64,000 nucleotides of DNA from Chamaecrista fasciculata (GCA_003254925.1 QANZ01008186.1:30166-94165), one strand, 5' to 3'. Positions 1 through 11,620 are shown, counted from the first letter of the stretch. The notes: generated by a model not told the origin, from the letters alone. Translations and numbers: made by a program.

Positions 1-38
1 GCTCAGTTGTCTTCTTTGATTATTACAAAGCTTCCTTA

Positions 39-2149
39 CTAAGGGAAATAAAATTTGAGTTTTGCCATGTATGGGCCTTCCCAGTTCGGTCCCAGCTTTC
101 CGTGTCTAGGATCCTTCCTGTTGTTTTCCACAGTTCTGAGTACCAAGTCTCCTATTTTGAGGGTCCTGGGTTTGATCTTGGAGTCATGGTATTTCTTAAC
201 GATTTGGTTGTATGCAGCTTGCCTAATGGCTGCAACTTCTCTTCTTTCTTCCGAGCTATCCAGCTCTTCAAGTCTGGAGTTGGCATCATTGGTACTTAGA
301 TAGTTGATTATCCTCTCGGTTGGGACGTTCACTTCACAGGTATCACTGCTTCATGCCCATATGCCAAGGCGAAGGGTGTTTCCTTCGTGGCTATTTGCTC
401 TGTGGTTCTGTATGACCATAATACTGAGGGGAGTTCATCAACCCATCTTCCCTTAGCTGACTCCAGTCTCCTTTTGATTCCTTGTATGATGATCCTGTTG
501 GCCAATTCAACTTGGCCATTTGTTGCAGGATGTTCCACTGAGGTGGTTTTGTGATGGATTTTCCACACCTTACAGAAGAGTTGGAATTTCCTGCTCGTGA
601 ATTGAGCACCATTGTCGGATATCAACGAGTTTGGGACACCAAATCTGGTGATGATGTTTTGCCACACAAATTTTTGCATGGCTTATGTGGTTTTGGACGC
701 CACGGCTTCCGCTTCTACCCATTTCGTGAAGTAGTCCACGACGACAATGAGGAATTTCCTCTGGTAAGTGGCTATTGGGAACGGCCCTGCAATGTCAATT
801 CCCCAAAGATCAAAAGGCCATGGAGAAGTAATGGCGTTTAGGGGAGAAGCATGTGAGTGGATCATGTTGGCTTTTTTTTTGCATTTCTCGCATGAACGGA
901 CAACATTCTCAGCATCTTGCTAGATTGTAGGCCAATAGTAGCCTGCTCTTTGAATTTTCTTCCACATCGCCATTGGGCCTTGGTGGCTCCCACATAGTCC
1001 CTCGTGGATTTCTGTCAACACTCTGTTGAGCTCATCTCCTGCTATGCACTTGGCTCCAGGATGACTGAAATTTTTCCTGTAAAGGGCGCCTTGCCTAATA
1101 AAAAACCTTCTAGATCTTTTGGTGACCTTTCTGGCTTCATTCTTGTCTGAAGGGAGGGCGCGGGTGGCCAAATAATTGAATATCGACGTTCTCTAATCGT
1201 CGGCTTCCTCTGTGGGAAGAACGTCCTTTTCTAGGATCGACGGCTCCCTTAGCGTTGTTTTGATGATGGAGTCTCTACCACCCTTGGTTGGCTTGGACGC
1301 CAGTTTGGCAGGTTCATCTGCTCTGCCGTTGTCATCTCTCGAGATGTGTTGAAACGTAGCTTCGATTTCGGCGCCCTCGATAATTTTCTTTGCCTTTTCT
1401 GCATACTGGATCATCATAGGGTCTCTTGTTTCATATTCACCGTTCATTTGTTGTATCACCAGCTGGGAATCTCCCAAGATTTTGAGTTTTCTGGCACCGA
1501 AGTTCGCTGCCAGTTTCAGAGCAGTTTTCAGGGCCTCGTACTTTGCTTGATTATTAGTGATTGGGAATTCAATTTCTATTGATTGTTCCACGATGGAGCC
1601 ATCTGAGGCTCGCATCACTACTCCTGCACCTCGCTGTGAGTTAGATACAGCTCCATCGATGTGTACCTTCCACATCCAGTCTTGGGCGTTCTCGGGTCCC
1701 GTCATCTCGTATTCTGAGATTTCCACAGACCAAACTGACATTCTTCCGACGATCTCTGGTTGTTCTACCATCTGTTTGATGGGTCTGTCTGTTCTGACAA
1801 TTATCTGATACTGTTGGTAGTAATGTCTCAACTTCCTAGTTGAATGAAGTAGTGAGAATGTTAGCTTCTCCAGGCAGTGATACCGCTTTTCGACTCCTGT
1901 AATAGTTTTGCTGGTGAAGTAGATGGGTTTTTGTTCTTCTCCCACTTCTAGCACCAAAGCTGAGCTGACTGCGTCATCTGTGGACGCCAGATAAACGTAG
2001 ATGGGTTTGTCTTTGACTGGGATTACCAAAGTTGGCGGTGACGCCAAATATTTTTTCAACTCTTGGAAGGCTTCCTCGTATTCCTCGGTCCATTCGATTT
2101 TTTTTTCGCTTTTAGCATTTTGAAAAAGGGTAAGCATCTATCGACAGAC
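39..2149 (-). pseudogene. Copy A RNase H / second RNase H / integrase exon, broken
   Basis: This is the downstream coding part of pol, read right to left. 1193-2137 encodes the RT-linked RNase H remnant and then the second RNase H (motif VHIDGAVSN, then NNQAKYEAL, where copies B and C have NNQAEYEAL, then GDSQLVIQQ). In this copy the glutamate region and the final RADE/DEPAK motif are altered. 920-1171 encodes the integrase zinc-binding start, 683-865 the first catalytic Asp (GIDIAGPF), 329-679 the second Asp and the Glu (SDNGAQF, NGQVELANR), and 39-332 the integrase C-terminal part ending KLKFYFP. The pieces are separated by nonsense codons (for example near 1194, where the copy C TGG is TAG) and by frameshifts (near 330 and 900). 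It is a pseudogene. Confidence 0.88.
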
Positions 2150-2348
2150 CTGAATGTAAAGAGAACTCCTGATGAGTAATACTCATTTTATTAATGTTAA
2201 ATTGTGCGTCGTAGGACGGCTTACATAGTGACTTGAAAGTAAACTGCAATCTGAATAAAGATAGAAATTAAAGATACGACATATTTAAGAAAGAAGAAAC
2301 TAGTAGCTAAAAAGCTTTATTGCTGACAAGGCGCTGTGCACCTTTTAC
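2150..2348 (-). other. Intron between RT and RNase H, copy A
   Basis: The sequence between the end of RT and the start of RNase H begins on the minus strand with GTAAAAGG and ends TTTACATTCAG, matching plant GT-AG introns. Removing 199 bp joins the conserved LSR of RT to SADK of RNase H, the same junction as in copies B and C. The donor overlaps an in-frame stop (AGG TAA). AATAAA lies inside, at 2316-2321 on the minus strand. Confidence 0.75.
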
Positions 2349-5235
2349 CTCGACAAGAACCTATGAAGAGCCGCTAGCCTGCCGTTTAGGTGTTGGACCT
2401 CTTTGACCGTCTTTGGAGCTTTCATCTCCAGAATGGCCTTGCACTGATCTGGGTTTGCTTCAATTCCTCTGTGGGTGAGCATGAATCCGAGGAATTTTCC
2501 TCCATTGACCCCGAAGGCGCACTTGAGGGGTTCAACTTCATCTGGTACTTTCTGAGCTGGTTGAAGATTTCTTTTAAGTCTTTGGTATGTTTGCCTCCTT
2601 CCTCGGTCTTCACCACCATGTCGTCCATGTAAACCTCCAGGTTCTTCCCGATGTAGTCCTTGAAGAAAAGATCCATCATCCTTTGGTAGGTGGCGCCCCT
2701 ATTTTTCAATCCGAAAGGTATCACCGTGTAACAGTATGTTCCCAGTTCGGTGATGAAGGACGTTTTTTCGGCGTCCTCAGGATTCATTTTGATCTGGTTG
2801 TAGCCGCTGAAGGCATCCAGGAAGCTCATGGTCTGATGACCACATGTTCCATCCACCAGTTTGTCGATGTTAGGCAAGGGATAGTGGTCCTTTGGGCAAG
2901 CCTTGTTCAGGTCAGTGAAGTCAACACACATTCTCAATTTTCCATTGGCTTTCTTGACCAACACTACATTGGAGAGCCATTCAAGGTATTTGGTTTCCCT
3001 GATGAAACATGCAGCTAAGAGCTAGCTCACTTCCTCCTTGATTGCCGTCTGACGTTCTTGGCCGAATAGGCGCTTTCGCTGGATAACTCCAGCTCTTCCA
3101 TCTGTGTTCAGGCTGTGACAGATGAGTTTTGGGTCAATCCCTAGCATGTCGGAAGGTCGCCAGGCAGAGATGTCTGAAGATGCTTTCAGGAGCTGAATAA
3201 GCTCAACCTTCTCAGCTTCATGTAGCAGCATGTTGATTTGCACGGTTTTCTCAGCGTTGTCTTCCAGCTGGACAACTTCTAAATCACCCATCGGCTTTGG
3301 TCTCTATGCTTCGACCTCGTCTCTGAAATCCTCCACCTCACAGTTCAGGACTTCAGGGTCCATTACTTCTTTGGCGTTGTCATCTGTTTTGGGTGTTCTC
3401 GCCTTCCTTTTTCGCTCTTCTTCCTTAGTCTTTTCAAAACTCACCGCGTAGCATTGCCTTGCCATTTTCTGATTGGTCCTCACCTGTCCTACTCCTTGGG
3501 GAATTGGGAACTTCATGCGCATATGTGCAGTAGAAATTACTGCTCTCATTTTGTTCTGAGATGGGCGTCCTAGGAGGACGTTGTACGCCGAGGGCGCCTG
3601 CACCACTATGAATTCCATGGTGTTGCTGGTGACTCTAGGGTATTCTCCCACCGTGAGTCTTAGGTCGATTTTTCCAATGGCTGGAATTTGATCTCCAGTA
3701 AAGCCTATCAAGCTCCCGTAATGATCTTTTAGGTCCTCCCTTGGGATTCTCAATTGGTCAAAGCATCGCTTGTACAGGATATCTGCGGAGGAGCCCTGAT
3801 CTACCATGATCCTTTCTACAATGAAGTTGCCAATCTGGGCTGTGATCACCATGGGATCATCATAGTCTCGGTTGAACTCCCATAATTCATCGTCAGTGAA
3901 GGTTATGGGTTCGACCCATTTCTCGTCAACGGATGACTCCTTGTAGTCTATTTTCAGTATAGACCTGTTCACCTTTCTCCTTTTGTGAAGGGTCTTTGAA
4001 CCGTTTTTTTCGATGCCGCCCGAGATCATATGAATGATGTTTGTTGGTTTGTCCTCTTTGGGTGGTGTACGCCGATCTCCTCTCTTGTCGTCACCGCCTT
4101 TGGACTTTTTCGCCTCCCGGGAGTCTTTCTCATCTCTTGCTCTCTTGTTCCCATCCTTCTTGATGAACCTGGATGGGAGGCGTCCTCGCTAAATGAGGCT
4201 CTCTATTTCGTCTATCAGTGTGATACACTCATCGGTAGTGTGTCCCTCTCCCTTGTGATATCTGCAGAACTTGCTGGTATCCACGCTCTGTCCCGCTTTT
4301 CTGGGGCATTCTAAAAGTCTCGGAAGGAGACCCGTATTGACGATTTCACGAAAGATTTTCGATTGAGATATCGAGAGCACTGTGTAAACAGAATACTTCC
4401 CTCTAGGTGGAGATCGGGGACGCCTATGATGGTCCCTTCCCCTCGAGCTTTCTCCGGCTCTCTCGAGATTCTTGCTTTGCGACTTCTTGGTGTCTGGTTC
4501 AATTCTCGCGAAGCTATCTCGCTGGGTTTTGCCCAGGTCCTCCTTGGTAATGAATTCTGCAGCCATTTCGAGTAATTCCCCTAGAGACTTAGGGTTCCTG
4601 TGGGTCAGCTCCTTGTGGGCGTGGCCAGGCCTGATTCCTGCGAGGAAGGAATAGACTGCTATTTTTTCATCAATCTCCTTTATGTTCAGACAAGTCTTGT
4701 TGAACTTTACTAGGTAGTCTCTCAGAGATTCTCCTTTATTTTTCCTAACGTCAGACAAGACCGCCATTGGCTGCTTGTAGACTTTGCTGGTAGCAAACCT
4801 TTTCATGAACATGTCCTCCAGGTCCCTGAAGTAGTGGACTGACCCCACTGGAAGTTTTGAGTACCAATCCAAGGCTGGTCCCTCTAGAGTTATTGGAAAA
4901 AGCTTACACCTTTGATGGTCTCCCATGTTAGAGATGTTCATAGCCGCCTTGAAGCCGAGCAAGTGATCCTCCGGGTCTTTCACTCCAGAGTATGGTGTAA
5001 GTTTCATCGGCATCTTGTAGTTCTTGTCAAGCTCTGCTGCTTGCACGTGAGGGGCCAGAATTCCTTCTGCTGGCGGGGGCGGTCTCACATGCCATTGGGT
5101 ATTTGATGGTATCACGGGGTCGTAAGCGCCCGTTGGCTGATACGTTCCGCTTGGTGCTCCTTGGGCGTAGGCGACATACCTTAAGTAATATTGTGGATAG
5201 TACCCCTGAGGATAGTAGTACCCTTGTAGTGGATA
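2349..5235 (-). pseudogene. Copy A gag-protease-RT exon, broken and 5'-truncated
   Basis: 4189-5235 holds gag (retrotransposon gag core around EGPALDWYSKLPVGS, then the zinc knuckle CRYHKGEGHTTDEC). 3304-4029 holds the aspartic protease (MVDQGSSADILYK). 3022-3291 and 2422-2964 hold RT (the active-site box reads YMDD where copies B and C read YVDD). Breaks include a nonsense codon near 3020 (the AAG found in copy B is TAG here), one near 3295, frame changes near 2500 and 4320-4500, and loss of the gag N-terminus at the copia insertion. It is non-functional. Confidence 0.88.
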
Positions 5236-7260
5236 TGTTGGAGATTGTGCCCTAGGGCCAATCATTTTATGTAAATGTTTTGAACATTTTGATTAATTTA
5301 TAGAAGATAAATTATGTTGTTATCATATTATTAGCATGTTTACTATGATAGCGTCCTTGATTAATTATGAGATAATTAATCTAAATTGTCCCTGGTCGAT
5401 TATTCTCGTGGGAGCGAGAATGAACCAAGACCAGCATGACATCGGTGTATGGAGATACATGCACTAGATGCTTTACGAGAGTCATGGTGCAATGATGTAA
5501 AGGGTTACAAGTTGCTGGACCGACCCGAAGAGTCTTGCATGAGTTTTAGTCATAAGCGAGTCTCTCCTGTACTCTTGTCAAGATGCCCTTAGACCTGAGG
5601 TCTTGACTATTCCGGCATTGTAGTTGTCGAACTTTGGCCTAGTCCAACGTTGCCCGTAGCAGGGTAGCCATACAGGCTAGGTACGGGTTTGGTTGATTAC
5701 CGTGCTGAGGAATGTGGTTGACCAAGATGGAATTTTGTCCCTCATAAAAGATGAGAGATATCTAACTGGCGCCCTCGATGAGTCTGACCAAGGAATGTAT
5801 GGCCATACAAGGAAATGGGACTAACTCAGAGAATCGAGAAAGTTGTGGTTTGGATTAAGGATGAATTTCCCGTGCCTTATCCAGAGCCAAGATATCGTGT
5901 GACAATAGGGATCATTTCAAGATGTTACTTAGGTTAAGTCGTTTTGGCATTTAAGCGATAACTCACGTGTTTTGGGTAGTCGTGATGGCTTGCTAGAGTC
6001 CGCGCTCGACTTGTGAGTCATAGAGATGACTTGCTACCAACTTCACGTGAGGCCTGCTGGGTCACGCACGAGCAGGATCAAGATGCCACACTGGGACACG
6101 AATTAGGGTTAATTCGTGAGTGACTTTAGTGACACAATTTAAGACATAGTTGGATGTCCCAGGACATGAAGTCTTGTCTTAAATAAATATCTACGTTTGT
6201 GATATTTAAATTTGTTGGACAAGTTTAAATATATTAATTGTTAATAGTTAATTGGATTAATCTATTTACAATTATATTCTTATTTATAATATTAGGGGGT
6301 GATAAATCAAATAAGCTTCCTAAAACTTAGGAGATTATTGATTTATTAAATTCACTAATATTAGGATAATGGGGATGAGGGTGGCGCCTCATATAAAATG
6401 ATTTTAATTAATGGAATTGTTTTGTTAATTAAAGTCATGACTTGAATTTGAATTTGAATTCAAGATTCAAAATTTGAACTAAAGATATTAGGGTAATATT
6501 TTAATTCAATATTGTTGGAAGATAATGAGTTGGTTATAACTTCCTAAGAGTTATGATTGTTATTTTGATTTATTAAATTCCAAGATAATTAAGGGGAGAT
6601 GGCGCATGGCTTGGGGATCAAGGGAAGATTTGATTTTCCAATTTGATTCTCAAAGATTGCATTTTGAATTCAAATTAAGATATTAAGGTAATATTTTAAT
6701 TAGGAATTCAAGACATAAAATTATGATATTATTGTAATCTCATAATTTTATAATTTGATATTCAATTATAATTAAGGAAACCCTAATTATAATTATCAAG
6801 CTCCCAAACACTACAAATAAGGAGGCATAGTCGACTTTCATTACAACACACACACAAGAGTGAATTTTCGAGTTGCACCTTGTGAGAGACACCAAAATTC
6901 GGCCAACCCTAATTTTGGAGAGAGAGAGAGAGTGAAAGTCGATTCTTCCCTTAGAGAGAGAAAAATCGGCCAAACCCTAAAACACCTTTTAGGGCTTGTG
7001 TGAGATCAAGAATTTGATTCTTGATCATAGGCGCCACCATTCTTTGAGGTTCAAGAATTGTTCTTGGATTTCAAGAACACCGTAGATAGAGTTCCCTGTA
7101 TTCACTTAGGAAGAAGTGAAGGAGGCTAGCACCTAGGCATCTCCAAAACTGTTCGTGTGGATCACCGGCGGAGGAAGCACACTTGGAGTGGACTTCTCAG
7201 CATCGCAATCACGAAAGCTACCGATTGATTTGGGTAAAATTCTATTCCTTCTTCTAATAC
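5236..7260 (+). mobile_element. Copia-type LTR, 3' end missing
   Basis: It starts with TGTTGGAGATTG, a typical plant copia LTR start, directly inside copy A gag. The part from about 6780 to 7215 matches, in opposite orientation, the LTR at 63309-64000: both contain the block around GGCTAGCACCTAGGCATCTC, the repeated 'tcaagaa' stretches and GCGGAGG. No open reading frame of note lies inside. The expected terminal CCCAACA is not found; sequence similarity fades near 7215-7260 and an AT-rich run leads into another copia element. It is therefore an LTR (about 2 kb) with a deleted end, perhaps a solo LTR. The right boundary is approximate. Confidence 0.7.
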
Positions 7261-7343
7261 ATTATTCAGATATAAATTATTAACCAAATAAAAAATGGAA
7301 AATAAAATATAATATATATATATATATTTAAAGAAATAAAAAG

Positions 7344-7473
7344 ATTTAGTTCTTCGGGAACTATCTCATATTTGGTTCATCAGGAACTATCTCATATTTA
7401 GTTCTTCAGGAACCATATCATATTTAGTTCTTCAGGAACCATATCATATTTAGTTCTACGAGAACTATCTCAT
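7344..7473. repeat. 26-bp tandem repeat, five copies
   Basis: Five successive 26-bp units have the core AGTTCTTCAGGAACT followed by ATCTCAT, with a few substitutions between units. The core is itself a near-palindrome, so each unit can form a small hairpin. It lies in the copia leader region. Confidence 0.85.
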
Positions 7474-8069
7474 ATTCATTGAGATACCAAGAAGTAAGAA
7501 CTTATTCATATTGTATACTCAAATTTTCCTTGAGTTTATTGATATCATACTTTAATAGTATCCAAATTCCAAACCACTACAGGGTTATGTCAAGAAATAT
7601 AATCTTTAATATGAGATTCTTACTCAGAGTATATATTATTACTCTTCCAGAGGTTCTTTGTGAGATCTTTCAATTCTCTTTTTTTTAAGAGAAAATTAAT
7701 CATTATCAGAATAAATGTACTGTGAACTCCAGGTTCACTTGTCAAAATAAATCAATGACAATCTCATTTAATAATTGACATATTGTCACTCTCGTCTCTT
7801 CTGTAGACGCAATATCAATAATTTTTGACATATCAAACACCTCACAAGATAAATTGTGATCACATATCAAATCTAAAAATACATCAATCAATCCACATCT
7901 AAAATAAAATATTTACTTTGATATAGGCCTTCAAGTCTATCAAATATTTAGGTTGATGTTAGTCTTCAAGACTATTGATAAATAATTTTTAACAACACCG
8001 TAATTGCTATCAGCAATTGGTCAAAATATATTTCTATTCGTCTTCAATGTTATTAATTTCTATTTGACT

Positions 8070-8337
8070 ATTAGACTTCATGGCTGATATAACACAGCTT
8101 TAATAGTCAAACTATTGCCTTTAATGCATTATTAAATCATTTCAATAGTCAAACTATTAATCTTCAGGCCTAATATAAGACAACTTCAATAGCTAAAGTC
8201 TAAGCCTTCGGGGCTGATATTATACAGCTTCAATAGCCAAAGTTTATTAGCCTTCACGACTGATATTAGAGAGTTTCAATAGCCAAAGTCTATTAGCCAT
8301 CAAGGATGATATTAAACAACTTCAATAGCCAAAGTAC
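8070..8337. repeat. Imperfect tandem repeat with 'ttcaatagccaaagt' core
   Basis: The phrase TTCAATAGCCAAAGT, or close variants, recurs about every 55-60 bp, followed each time by a 'gccttca-ggctgatatta' block. About five copies are visible, the last ones being the most alike. It is noncoding and sits in the leader of the minus-strand copia element. Confidence 0.65.
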
Positions 8338-8870
8338 CAAACTATTCCCCTCGATAAATTAACAAAATGTGCAATAACATTTCAATGCATTAATCTTTGA
8401 CAAGAATTCAATAATTTATTCAACCTTGTTGAATCAAAACATAATATGGCTTTAAGCCATTTACTTAATCATATGAAACTGCAATTACATGTGACTTAGT
8501 CACTTTTATTTAATCATATGAAAACTTAATCATATGAAGTTTCAAGCTATATGAAACATTTCCAAATCGTAAGAAGACGACTACAATAATAAAATTATAA
8601 AATAAATTATGATAATGATAAAAAATCGAGTATATATAAAAGCTTCTTACCTTTAGTAAGTTAACAAGAAAGCTTGAAAGATAATTAACTTACCTCTTTA
8701 ATTATCCAAAATTGAAATCAGAAGAGATTCGTACTTAGTTACCAAAAACTTACCGGTAAAGGCTCATGTTCAGTTACAAAAAACTCAAATGAATAGAGAC
8801 TCATGAACAGATGTCGAAAGTTTGAATGAGTAGACAAGTGCACAAATGCCAAAAGCTCAAACCGGTAGAG

Positions 8871-8886
8871 GCTCGTGTTGATAACG
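8871..8886 (-). other. Primer-binding-site-like stretch of the copia element
   Basis: On the minus strand, CGTTATCAACACGAGC follows the LTR end (TTATAACA) without a gap. Its position right after the LTR is that of a primer binding site, and the sequence loosely resembles the TATCAG-type sites of plant copia elements. The matching tRNA is not identified. Confidence 0.5.
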
Positions 8887-9148
8887 TGTTATAAAATATA
8901 AGAAATACGAATATTCAAAGTAGAGAGAAAAGTAGGAGGAGAGAGTGATTCTTTCATTCAACTGATATCATCAACTTTACATCAACACCTAAAACCTCTA
9001 TTTATAGGCTAAAGGGTCTATAAGGGAGATGTACCGACTTAATGTACATAATGAAGGGATAGACTCATATTGATGTACACGGGAAACTAAAGATGATAAA
9101 CATGAACAATATTATTGTGGATATTCAGAAACAATATTATTTATAACA
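8887..9148 (-). repeat. Copia 5' LTR, 262 bp
   Basis: Read on the minus strand it starts TGTTATAAATAATATTG and ends ATTTTATAACA, giving TG...CA ends within an inverted TGTTATAA/TTATAACA. It contains a transcribed-region-like stretch (CTATAAATAGAGG near 8997-9010, minus strand) that would serve as a TATA box. No second copy is present in the window. Confidence 0.65.
8997..9006 (-). promoter_or_regulatory. TATA box of the 262-bp copia LTR
   Basis: CTATAAATAG reads on the minus strand inside the LTR, about 110 bp before its 3' end, the usual place for an LTR promoter. The call rests on the match and position only. Confidence 0.45.
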
Positions 9149-9167
9149 AAAATTTACTTATTTCGTT

Positions 9168-9292
9168 GAAAATGTTGGAAATCCAGCTGCTCAAACAGTC
9201 TCGATTAATGTGATGTCAGACGTTCCCAAAGGTCACACTATTCCGTTGGCACCCGACAATGTACCAAACAGCCCTGAAGAAGAAAATGGTTT
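9168..9292 (+). other. Short open stretch resembling a terminal exon
   Basis: A plus-strand frame of about 40 codons (ENVGNPAAQTV ... NSPEEENGF) ends in TAA at about 9292, immediately before a repeat beginning AGGCCAAAG. Base composition is more balanced than the surroundings, and possible splice acceptors (CCAG, ACAG) lie inside. I do not recognise the protein. It could be the last exon of a lost or captured gene, or chance. Confidence 0.25.
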
Positions 9293-9600
9293 CTAAAAGG
9301 CCAAAGTCTTATTTTGGTCTCTCAGGTTTACTCAAAGTTTCGTTTTGATCCCTCAGCTTTGTTTAAAGTTTCGTTTTGGTCACCCAACTTTTTTTTCGTT
9401 CTGTTTTGGTCCCTCAAGTTTCCAAAACATTCCACCGTTAGTCCTCGACATTTTCCATCAATTTTTTTCGTTAAAAAAGAAAAAGAAAAATAGACTTTAA
9501 GATATGACTTTGAGGGACCAAAATATGACTTTGACCTTTCTAAAATATATGTAAATATGATAAATAAAATATGTTTATATATGTGTAAAAGAAAGTAAGC
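9293..9600. repeat. 'gaccaaaa' phrase repeat, foldback-type
   Basis: It begins GGCCAAAGTCTTATTTTGG and continues with repeated 'tttcgttttggtccctca' phrases, then a right part with the complementary phrase 'gggaccaaaatatgac'. Related copies lie at 44090-44310, 58690-58980 and inside 27832-28510. Imperfect inverted symmetry suggests a foldback MITE. No coding content. Confidence 0.55.
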
Positions 9601-10429
9601 CAATAGATCCCACGCACTATTCCTAGTGGGGGTGAAAATTGGACGGGTTCGGGTGAATGAAAATTCGAGAAATTTGAAAGGTTTTTTTGAAATTCAGATT
9701 GTGTTTAATCTTTGTTTTGACCGAAAGTTAGAGAAAATTAAGTTTTAGTGAGACATGTTAGATGGACGTGCCAAATTCTATCTAAATCTAACAAAAAAAT
9801 TGTTCAGTGTACCAAACTGTTAACTATACATACCTCAGGGTACCAAAGTGTCATGTTTTAAACCATAGGGTACCAAAGTGGAATGAGGTCAAACCACAGG
9901 GTACCAAAGTGAAATTTACACTAAAAAATAAATTATTATCTATCTTAAGTAAAATATAGAAAGTAAATTATTTTTTTTTCAAATGAATTTGACCGAAAGA
10001 AATTCTATCCAATTAGACCAATTTGACAGAGTCATAAAAGATCTACCAAAATCAAGCTAGTCGGTTGATAAGTTGTTAGATCATAACGGTTAGGCAATTA
10101 TTTTTTTTCCTTAAATTTTACAATAGTTATCAATTTCATCCCCAATATTTATTCACTATTAAGTTTACCTTCAAAGTTTCACATTTTGGCGAATTTCATC
10201 TTTAATTTTAATTAAATTTTTTCAATAAATTAACAATAGATCTCATCGTATTTTTTAATTTGAATTAAAATATGTCTTTAATATTTAGTTAAAGTTAGAA
10301 CAAATGATAAAATTGATCAAAATATAAAACTTTAAGGCAAAAAATTGATAATAAACAAACATTAGGAATGAAATTAAACAATAACAGAACATTTAAGAAG
10401 GAAAAGGGTGTTTTTGCCTAACGTTTAAA
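9601..10429. other. AT-rich noncoding stretch with 'gtaccaaagtg' phrases
   Basis: No gene is visible. Between 9800 and 9925 the phrase 'gggtaccaaagtg' is repeated four times; a related phrase series occurs at 59229-59460. The remainder is AT-rich, with 'aaatttcatc'-type low-complexity phrases. Confidence 0.5.
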
Positions 10430-10746
10430 TTTGTAATGTTATGATTTTGGATGCATTAATACAAGAGCGTTCATGTTCTTCTTTCTCTCCCACTTACTGA
10501 TCTCATAGCCTTGAGGCACTTCTTCCCAAGAGAAGATCCCTTCATCTCCTTTGTTAAATTGTTGCCTTCTTCTCTCTTAATAGTTACTTAACCACACCAC
10601 ATAGTTCCGGCAACAACAAAAGCTTCACGAATGATTTCATTATCCACACGAGCAAGATCACATTCTTTATTAGTGTGTTCAAATAATTCAATCAACAAAA
10701 ATCAAAATGGTGGAATCGAATTCACCTATAGATCCATCGCCTTTTG
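10430..10746 (+). pseudogene. Gene-like 5' end (UTR plus first-exon-like start)
   Basis: A CT-rich stretch (10480-10560), typical of plant 5' UTRs, leads to an ATG at 10707 in a good context (AAAATGG), 13 codons (MVESNSPIDPSPF) and a donor-like GTAAAT at 10747. No matching downstream exon is seen before the foldback at 10847. It may be the start of a truncated gene or a fragment captured by a transposon. The protein is not recognised. Confidence 0.25.
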
Positions 10747-10846
10747 GTAAATCTTCTCTTGAATCATTTGCAAACACAATTCATGTTTTTTCAATTCTAA
10801 TTTCCTTTGTTTCTTATTGTTTTGGCTCATTCTTTAATTATTTGTT

Positions 10847-11216
10847 GGTCAAAGTGAAAATATGGTCCTATATCTTTTGCTGAGTTCTCAATTTCATCCT
10901 GTATCTTATTTTGTTGCATTCTTGATCCCATATTTTTTCAAAAGGTCTCAATTTGGTCCCATATTATTTGGTCAAATTGCAGAATTGATCCCATATCTTT
11001 GTAAAAGGATCAACCCTTAGTTGATCCTTTTGTAATGATATGAGACTACTTCCTCACCTAACCTAAAGATATGAGACCAAATTTGCAACAAAAAAAAGAT
11101 ATGGGACTAAATTGGGAACTGACCCAAAGATATGAGACCAAAAGTGCAACAATAAAAGATATGAGACCAAATTGGGAACTGAACAAAAGATATATGACTA
11201 AATTTACATTTTAACC
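10847..11216. repeat. Foldback element, family FB1
   Basis: The left arm begins GGTCAAAGTGAAAATATGG and the right arm ends with its degenerate complement (CTAAATTTACATTTTAACC). The arms consist of repeated 'atatgagaccaaattgg' phrases and meet at a palindrome around AAGGATCAACCCTTAG (about 11006-11035). Related copies: 11621-12038, 32319-32758, 46052-46469. Confidence 0.75.
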
Positions 11217-11620
11217 TTATTTGTTTGATCATAATTTTAAAATTAGAGAGGTCCATGAGTAGAACTGCAAAAAGATATGACAATATTTTGTTGAAAAAGG
11301 CAACAATCAAACTCAGATTCCTCCCAATTTAAACTTTAGTCATATGTGTTTTTATTGGCCAACAAACTTTAGTCATATGTATAGATAACAAGAAAAACTA
11401 GTAAAAAAAAGGTACACTATTATAAAACTTAAAAAAAAAAAAAAAATTGTATGTTTATGAGAATTTGGGAGAATATTGCAATTTAATATTTTCCTATTAG
11501 AGAAGCCAATTCGATGAAGTGACTTTGTGTGTATTACACAAGTTAAATTATAAAATCATAAAATTTACATATATATCATGCGTACAGACCTTTTATATAT
11601 GAAAATATATATTTCATTTA
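11217..11620. other. Intergenic spacer
   Basis: AT-rich DNA with a poly-A run near 11430. I see no gene or structured repeat here. Confidence 0.5.

Larger units (their letters stand above)
1..5235 (-). mobile_element. Tat-lineage Ty3/gypsy element, copy A, truncated
   Basis: Minus-strand gag, protease, RT, two RNase H regions and integrase are recognisable in the order typical of Ty3/gypsy elements, and they align piece by piece with the complete copies at 12950-24000 and 47412-58550. The integrase end lies at 39 and the 3' LTR would lie left of the window. The gag end is interrupted at 5235/5236, where a copia-type LTR starts exactly after the bases GGATA. No continuation of gag or a 5' LTR appears to the right, so the 5' part is lost. 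Frames are broken at many points, so this copy cannot be autonomous. Confidence 0.9.
7261..9148 (-). mobile_element. 5' end of a minus-strand copia element (LTR, PBS, leader)
   Basis: A short LTR (8887-9148) is followed, reading leftwards, by a primer-binding-site-like stretch and about 1.6 kb of noncoding leader rich in tandem repeats. No gag or pol reading frame is present; the element is cut off on the left where the 5236-7260 LTR ends. The leader style and short LTR suggest the Ale/Retrofit group of plant copia elements, which is an inference. The left boundary lies somewhere in 7215-7340. Confidence 0.55.
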
